From contig JAISZP010000375.1 of the NCBI GenBank assembly GCA_031269135.1, positions 1 to 15,568 of the forward strand: a stretch of 15,568 nt of DNA, written 5' to 3'. Numbering within the stretch: position 1 is the stretch's first letter; the number at the start of each line of letters is the position of its first letter. This DNA is from Deltaproteobacteria bacterium. Its GTDB lineage: Bacteria > Desulfobacterota > Desulfarculia > Adiutricales > Adiutricaceae. Made by a program: the position numbers and the translations under genes. The notes under the pieces were generated by a model. That model saw nothing but the letters and a program-made list of their open reading frames with translations, did no database searches and was not told the DNA's origin. Below, one piece after another: positions 14,988 through 15,568 of the stretch.

Positions 14988-15350
14988 TTATAATGTTCTG
15001 CATATTGATTGGTTATTTAACGCTAAATCTTTAGAAGCCTTGCTGTAACCGTTCACAGAGTAGCCGCAGGGCGTTTTCTGGCTTTTTGCGGCCAAAATCC
15101 CCTTCATGAGTTTCTGACCCTCTCTGCCTTCTAACGACGCCTTGCCTTCACTCTTGCGTTTCAAATCAACGTTGCAATATCGCTTTTTTTAAGCAGACGC
15201 ATCCGCTCTTAATTTTTTGAGTTCATCTCCAACGATAAGCTCGTTCTCAAGTTCTTTTATACTGGACAGGAAAGAACCGTAAGCGCTTTTCAGTTCCGCT
15301 GCGATGTCGGCTAAGCCTTTTTGACTTTTGAGGCATAAACATTCGAACAC
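14988..15350 (-). pseudogene. Possible degraded reading frame of unknown function
   Basis: On the minus strand one frame stays open for 121 codons from GTG 15350 to TAA 14990-14988, except for a TAA (15191-15189) that borders a run of seven A. The first part (53 codons) reads like real protein, with a helical, charged LADIAAELKSAYGSFL and KELENELIVGDELKKL. The part after the stop is basic, rich in Lys, Ser and Gly. There is no clear ribosome binding site. It could be two small genes, one gene broken by mutation, or chance. I recognise no family. Confidence 0.3.
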
Positions 15351-15390
15351 AATTCAGCACCACCGCGATCGACAGGATCCGAACCGGCTC

Positions 15391-15567
15391 TTACGGATGC
15401 GGTATAATGTTCGGGTGGCCTATCGGTTCATTCTTCAATAATTTAAACCGAGCTTTCAGTTGCTCTGAAAGCTCGGCAGGGCCTGCTGGGAGAGGCGCCG
15501 GAGCGTCCGATTCAATTTTAATCCCAAACTTGAGACCGATTTTGACGACGAACAGATGGGCTATGAA
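15391..15567 (-). CDS. C-terminal end of a possible gene entering from the right edge
   Basis: On the minus strand a frame is open from the window edge (first full codon at 15567) to TAA at 15393-15391, 58 residues without a start codon that would begin it inside the window. It reads FIAHLFVVKIGLKFGIKIES, then an Ala/Pro-rich stretch, then a charged helix ELSEQLKARFKLL. The other two minus frames close within 51 bases. A perfect hairpin lies inside this frame, which argues either for chance or for the true gene ending earlier. I recognise no family. Confidence 0.35.
   Translation of the reverse strand, partial: FIAHLFVVKIGLKFGIKIESDAPAPLPAGPAELSEQLKARFKLLKNEPIGHPNIIPHP
15448..15476 (-). terminator. 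Perfect 12-bp hairpin, terminator-like on the minus strand
   Basis: CCGAGCTTTCAG (15448-15459) and CTGAAAGCTCGG (15465-15476) are perfect complements around a five-base loop. Read on the minus strand the stem is followed at once by TTTAAATTATT, as in an intrinsic terminator; on the plus strand it is followed by GC-rich sequence. It would end a minus-strand transcript from beyond the right edge, although an open frame runs through it. Confidence 0.5.
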
Positions 15568-15568
15568 T

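Overview
The window looks like a chromosomal segment of a Gram-negative bacterium, most likely a deltaproteobacterium (Desulfobacterota). The main reason is the gene order xerC-hslV-hslU-argB-argD-argF, which I recall from that group, together with a csrA-fliW flagellar switch pair and an arginine-sensitive type of N-acetylglutamate kinase. This placement is inference from synteny and motifs; no rRNA or tRNA gene is present to confirm it. Non-ATG starts are used (GTG for csrA, TTG for nadB), and gene spacers are unusually rich in short, decaying tandem repeats.

Layout, left to right. (1) 1-849: a candidate sigma70 promoter with an overlapping palindrome, then csrA and fliW with ATGA coupling. 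(2) 850-1196: a non-coding spacer dominated by an eleven-unit 14-bp tandem repeat. (3) 1197-4429: xerC (tyrosine recombinase with a repetitive acidic linker insert), hslV coupled to it by ATGA, and hslU. HslV and HslU form the two-component ATP-dependent protease. (4) 4430-8093: arginine biosynthesis: argB behind a 19-bp repeat leader, a 474-bp AT-rich spacer full of inverted repeats, then argD and argF. ArgB, ArgD and ArgF supply the acetylglutamate kinase, acetylornithine aminotransferase and ornithine carbamoyltransferase steps. (5) 8094-8651: a spacer holding an 18-19-bp repeat and a decayed duplicate of the 3' third of argF. (6) 8652-12914: nadB (L-aspartate oxidase, NAD synthesis) followed 3 nt later by a large membrane-anchored TPR-type protein of unknown function. 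(7) 12915-14060: a gene-poor, decaying region with several minisatellite-like arrays and, on the minus strand, a small antitoxin-like gene broken by one in-frame TGA. (8) 14061-14921 minus: an EamA/DMT-family exporter with a good -10 box and a palindrome at its start. (9) 14922-15568: non-coding or degraded sequence, plus the end of a possible minus-strand gene that enters from the right edge and contains a perfect 12-bp hairpin.

The genes themselves are mostly conserved housekeeping functions, and I see no convincing complete new system. The unusual signals are the spread of unrelated short tandem repeats at almost every gene boundary (and inside xerC and the TPR gene), the argF relic, the repeat insert in XerC, the inverted-repeat-rich leader of argD, and the nonsense-broken antitoxin-like gene.
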